A stretch of DNA of 52,519 nt from Rhodoferax sp. (lineage in GTDB: Bacteria > Pseudomonadota > Gammaproteobacteria > Burkholderiales > Burkholderiaceae_C). The notes below the pieces were generated by a model that did not search any database, was not told the DNA's origin, and was given only the letters and a program-made list of their open reading frames with translations. Positions 51,295-52,519 of the stretch are shown here, one piece after another (position 1 is the stretch's first letter; each line of letters opens with the position of its first letter). The stretch spans positions 1 to 52,519 of the forward strand of contig NZ_JAQTMS010000036.1 of assembly GCF_028714215.1 (NCBI RefSeq), in the 5' to 3' direction. Position numbers and translations under genes: made by a program.

Positions 51295-52332
51295 ATGAAA
51301 TCCCGCAGAACCCTTCTCGGCCTGCTGGCCGCGGCGGCGGCGCTGGGCACCTTCTCGGTCGCCGCGACCGCACAAACTGCCTACAAGGCCGAATACCGGA
51401 TGTCGCTGGTGCTGGGGCCGCCGACGCCGTGGGGCCAGGCCGGCAAGGTCTGGGCCGACCTGGTCAAGGAACGCACGCAGGGCCGCATCAACATCAAGCT
51501 CTACCCCGGCGTCTCGCTGATCCAGGGCGACCAGACGCGCGAGTTCAGTGCGCTGCGCCAGGGCGTGATCGACATGGCGGTCGGCTCCACCATCAACTGG
51601 TCGCCGCAGGTCAAGGAGCTCAACCTGTTCTCGCTGCCCTTCCTGATGCCCGACTATGCCGCCATCGACGCCTTGACCCAAGGCGAGGTCGGCAAGAAGA
51701 TCTTCCAGACCCTGGACAAATCGGGCGTGGTGCCACTGGCCTGGGGCGAGAACGGCTACCGCGAAGTGACCAACTCCAAGCGGCCGATCAAGTCACCCGA
51801 TGACATGAAGGGCATGAAGATGCGCGTGGTCGGCTCGCCGATCTTCGCTGACATGTTCAGCGCCTTCGGCGCCAATCCGACCCAGATGAGCTGGGCCGAC
51901 GCGCAACCGGCGCTTTCCAGCGGCGCGGTGGACGGCCAGGAGAACCCGCTGTTCCTGTTCACCATCCTCAAGATGCACACCGTGGGCCAGAAATTCGTCA
52001 CCACCTGGGGTTACGTGGCTGACCCGCTGGTGTTCGTGGTCAACAAGGAAATCTGGAAATCGTGGACTCCCGCCGATCAAGCCATCGTGCGGCAAGCCGC
52101 GCTGGACGCCGGCAAACAGGAGATTGCCGTGGCCCGCAAAGGCTTGGTCGAGGCTGACAAGCCGCTGCTCAAGGACATCGCAGCCATGGGCGTGACCGTG
52201 ACACAACTGAGCGCCACCGAGCGCGAGGCCTTCGTCAAGGTGACCCGTCCGGTCTATGACAAATGGAAGGTAACCGTTGGCGCCGATCTGGTGAACGCGG
52301 CAGAGAAAGCCATCGCCGCACGCAAGAAGTAA
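51295..52332 (+). CDS. dctP: TRAP transporter substrate-binding protein (DctP)
   Basis: A 345-residue periplasmic binding protein of the TRAP DctP family. AAGGAGA upstream supports ATG 51295. The signal peptide has SRRTLLGLLAAAAALGTF with cleavage near ATAQ. The family landmarks are LVLGPPTPWGQAGKVWADLV, LKLYPGVSLIQ-like sequence near residue 65 (KLYPGVSLIQGDQTREFSAL), MKGMKMRVVGSPIFADMF with the carboxylate-binding Arg, and WADAQPALSSGAVDGQENPL. The ligand is probably a monocarboxylate or oxoacid; the E1 genes upstream make a 2-oxoacid likely. It ends the operon. Confidence 0.94.
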   Translation: MKSRRTLLGLLAAAAALGTFSVAATAQTAYKAEYRMSLVLGPPTPWGQAGKVWADLVKERTQGRINIKLYPGVSLIQGDQTREFSALRQGVIDMAVGSTINWSPQVKELNLFSLPFLMPDYAAIDALTQGEVGKKIFQTLDKSGVVPLAWGENGYREVTNSKRPIKSPDDMKGMKMRVVGSPIFADMFSAFGANPTQMSWADAQPALSSGAVDGQENPLFLFTILKMHTVGQKFVTTWGYVADPLVFVVNKEIWKSWTPADQAIVRQAALDAGKQEIAVARKGLVEADKPLLKDIAAMGVTVTQLSATEREAFVKVTRPVYDKWKVTVGADLVNAAEKAIAARKK

Positions 52333-52354
52333 TTTCTTTCGATCCGCCGGCAAG

Positions 52355-52383
52355 GGCCTCTCGTTTCGGGAGGCCTTTTTTTT
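52355..52383 (+). terminator. Rho-independent terminator after dctP
   Basis: A 9-bp stem (GGCCTC-T-CG with CG-G-GAGGCC, one G-T pair) around a TTT loop is followed directly by eight T (52376-52383), 22 bases after the dctP stop. Confidence 0.95.
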
Positions 52384-52519
52384 ATGCGCCAGCCGCTGTA
52401 CAAGAAAATTATTCCCCCAGCAACGCTGCAAGCTGTTGATTTAGCTGGCGTTTCCTCTCTTGGCCAGTGCAATGCCCAAATCCGGTGTACAAAATCCATG
52501 TACTTGAACCCCGCGCAGA
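52384..52519. other. End of window, no gene seen
   Basis: I see no coding region, repeat or RNA gene in these last 136 bases apart from a TGTACA-type imperfect palindrome near 52491-52503. Confidence 0.4.

Overview
The window looks like chromosome from a Gram-negative betaproteobacterium of the order Burkholderiales, most likely Comamonadaceae of the Rhodoferax/Polaromonas type. The pointers are high GC, a ManX-type EIIA/HPr/EI phosphotransferase set without a sugar permease, a DUF3567 gene, PurU, Psd, TRAP transporters, and a Comamonadaceae-style intergenic repeat at 49867-49959. This placement is inference; there is no rRNA or tRNA here to test it.

Layout. 1-522 has no supported gene. 523-1776 is an MFS permease. 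1839-4344 carries EIIA(Man), HPr and EI. 4408-30027 is dominated by peptidoglycan (murein) breakdown, uptake and recycling. It holds a Tat-signal LD-carboxypeptidase (4408); a leftward operon from 12247 to 5533 (AmpG-like permease with a frameshift, serine hydrolase, second AmpG-like permease, M14-like zinc hydrolase, BadF-type sugar kinase, AmiD-like amidase); a divergent murQ-digH pair (12336-14773); a TonB-dependent receptor (14897-17740) behind a D-Ala-D-Ala dipeptidase gene (17866); dacB (18614); and a leftward operon 28726 to 20069 with a Tat-type solute-binding protein, four Opp/Dpp-type ABC subunits, an N-formylglutamate-amidohydrolase-family enzyme, nagA and a SIS-domain aminosugar-phosphate isomerase/deaminase. 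A fused SpmA-SpmB membrane protein (28786-30027) lies just upstream.

30129-35113 is a TetR/SRPBCC pair facing a DUF2141 protein and a MacB/LolCD-like ABC exporter. 35206-36483 encodes a MurA-family enzyme with Asp in place of the usual catalytic Cys. 36484-39155 is a patch of unrelated small genes (cupin, methyltransferase, acetyltransferase, lone Phd antitoxin) with short repeats. 39156-47103 is ordinary chromosome: GlcD-like oxidase, MFS exporter, Psd, crotonase, PurU, ChaN-like lipoprotein, DUF3567, DUF3108. 47310-52332 pairs a two-gene 2-oxoacid dehydrogenase E1 with a TRAP transporter (DctQ, DctM, DctP) and ends in a strong terminator.

How the genes may work together. Murein fragments could enter through the TonB receptor, be trimmed by DigH, AmiD, DacB, the LD-carboxypeptidase and the serine hydrolase, and cross the inner membrane by the AmpG-like permeases (sugar-containing) and the Opp system (peptides). 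In the cytoplasm the BadF kinase would give MurNAc-6-P, MurQ would convert it to GlcNAc-6-P, NagA to GlcN-6-P, and the SIS enzyme to fructose-6-P, while the dipeptidase and M14 enzyme handle peptide. Each enzyme family is well known; their grouping with a TonB receptor and Opp importer as one scavenging system is the main hypothesis here.
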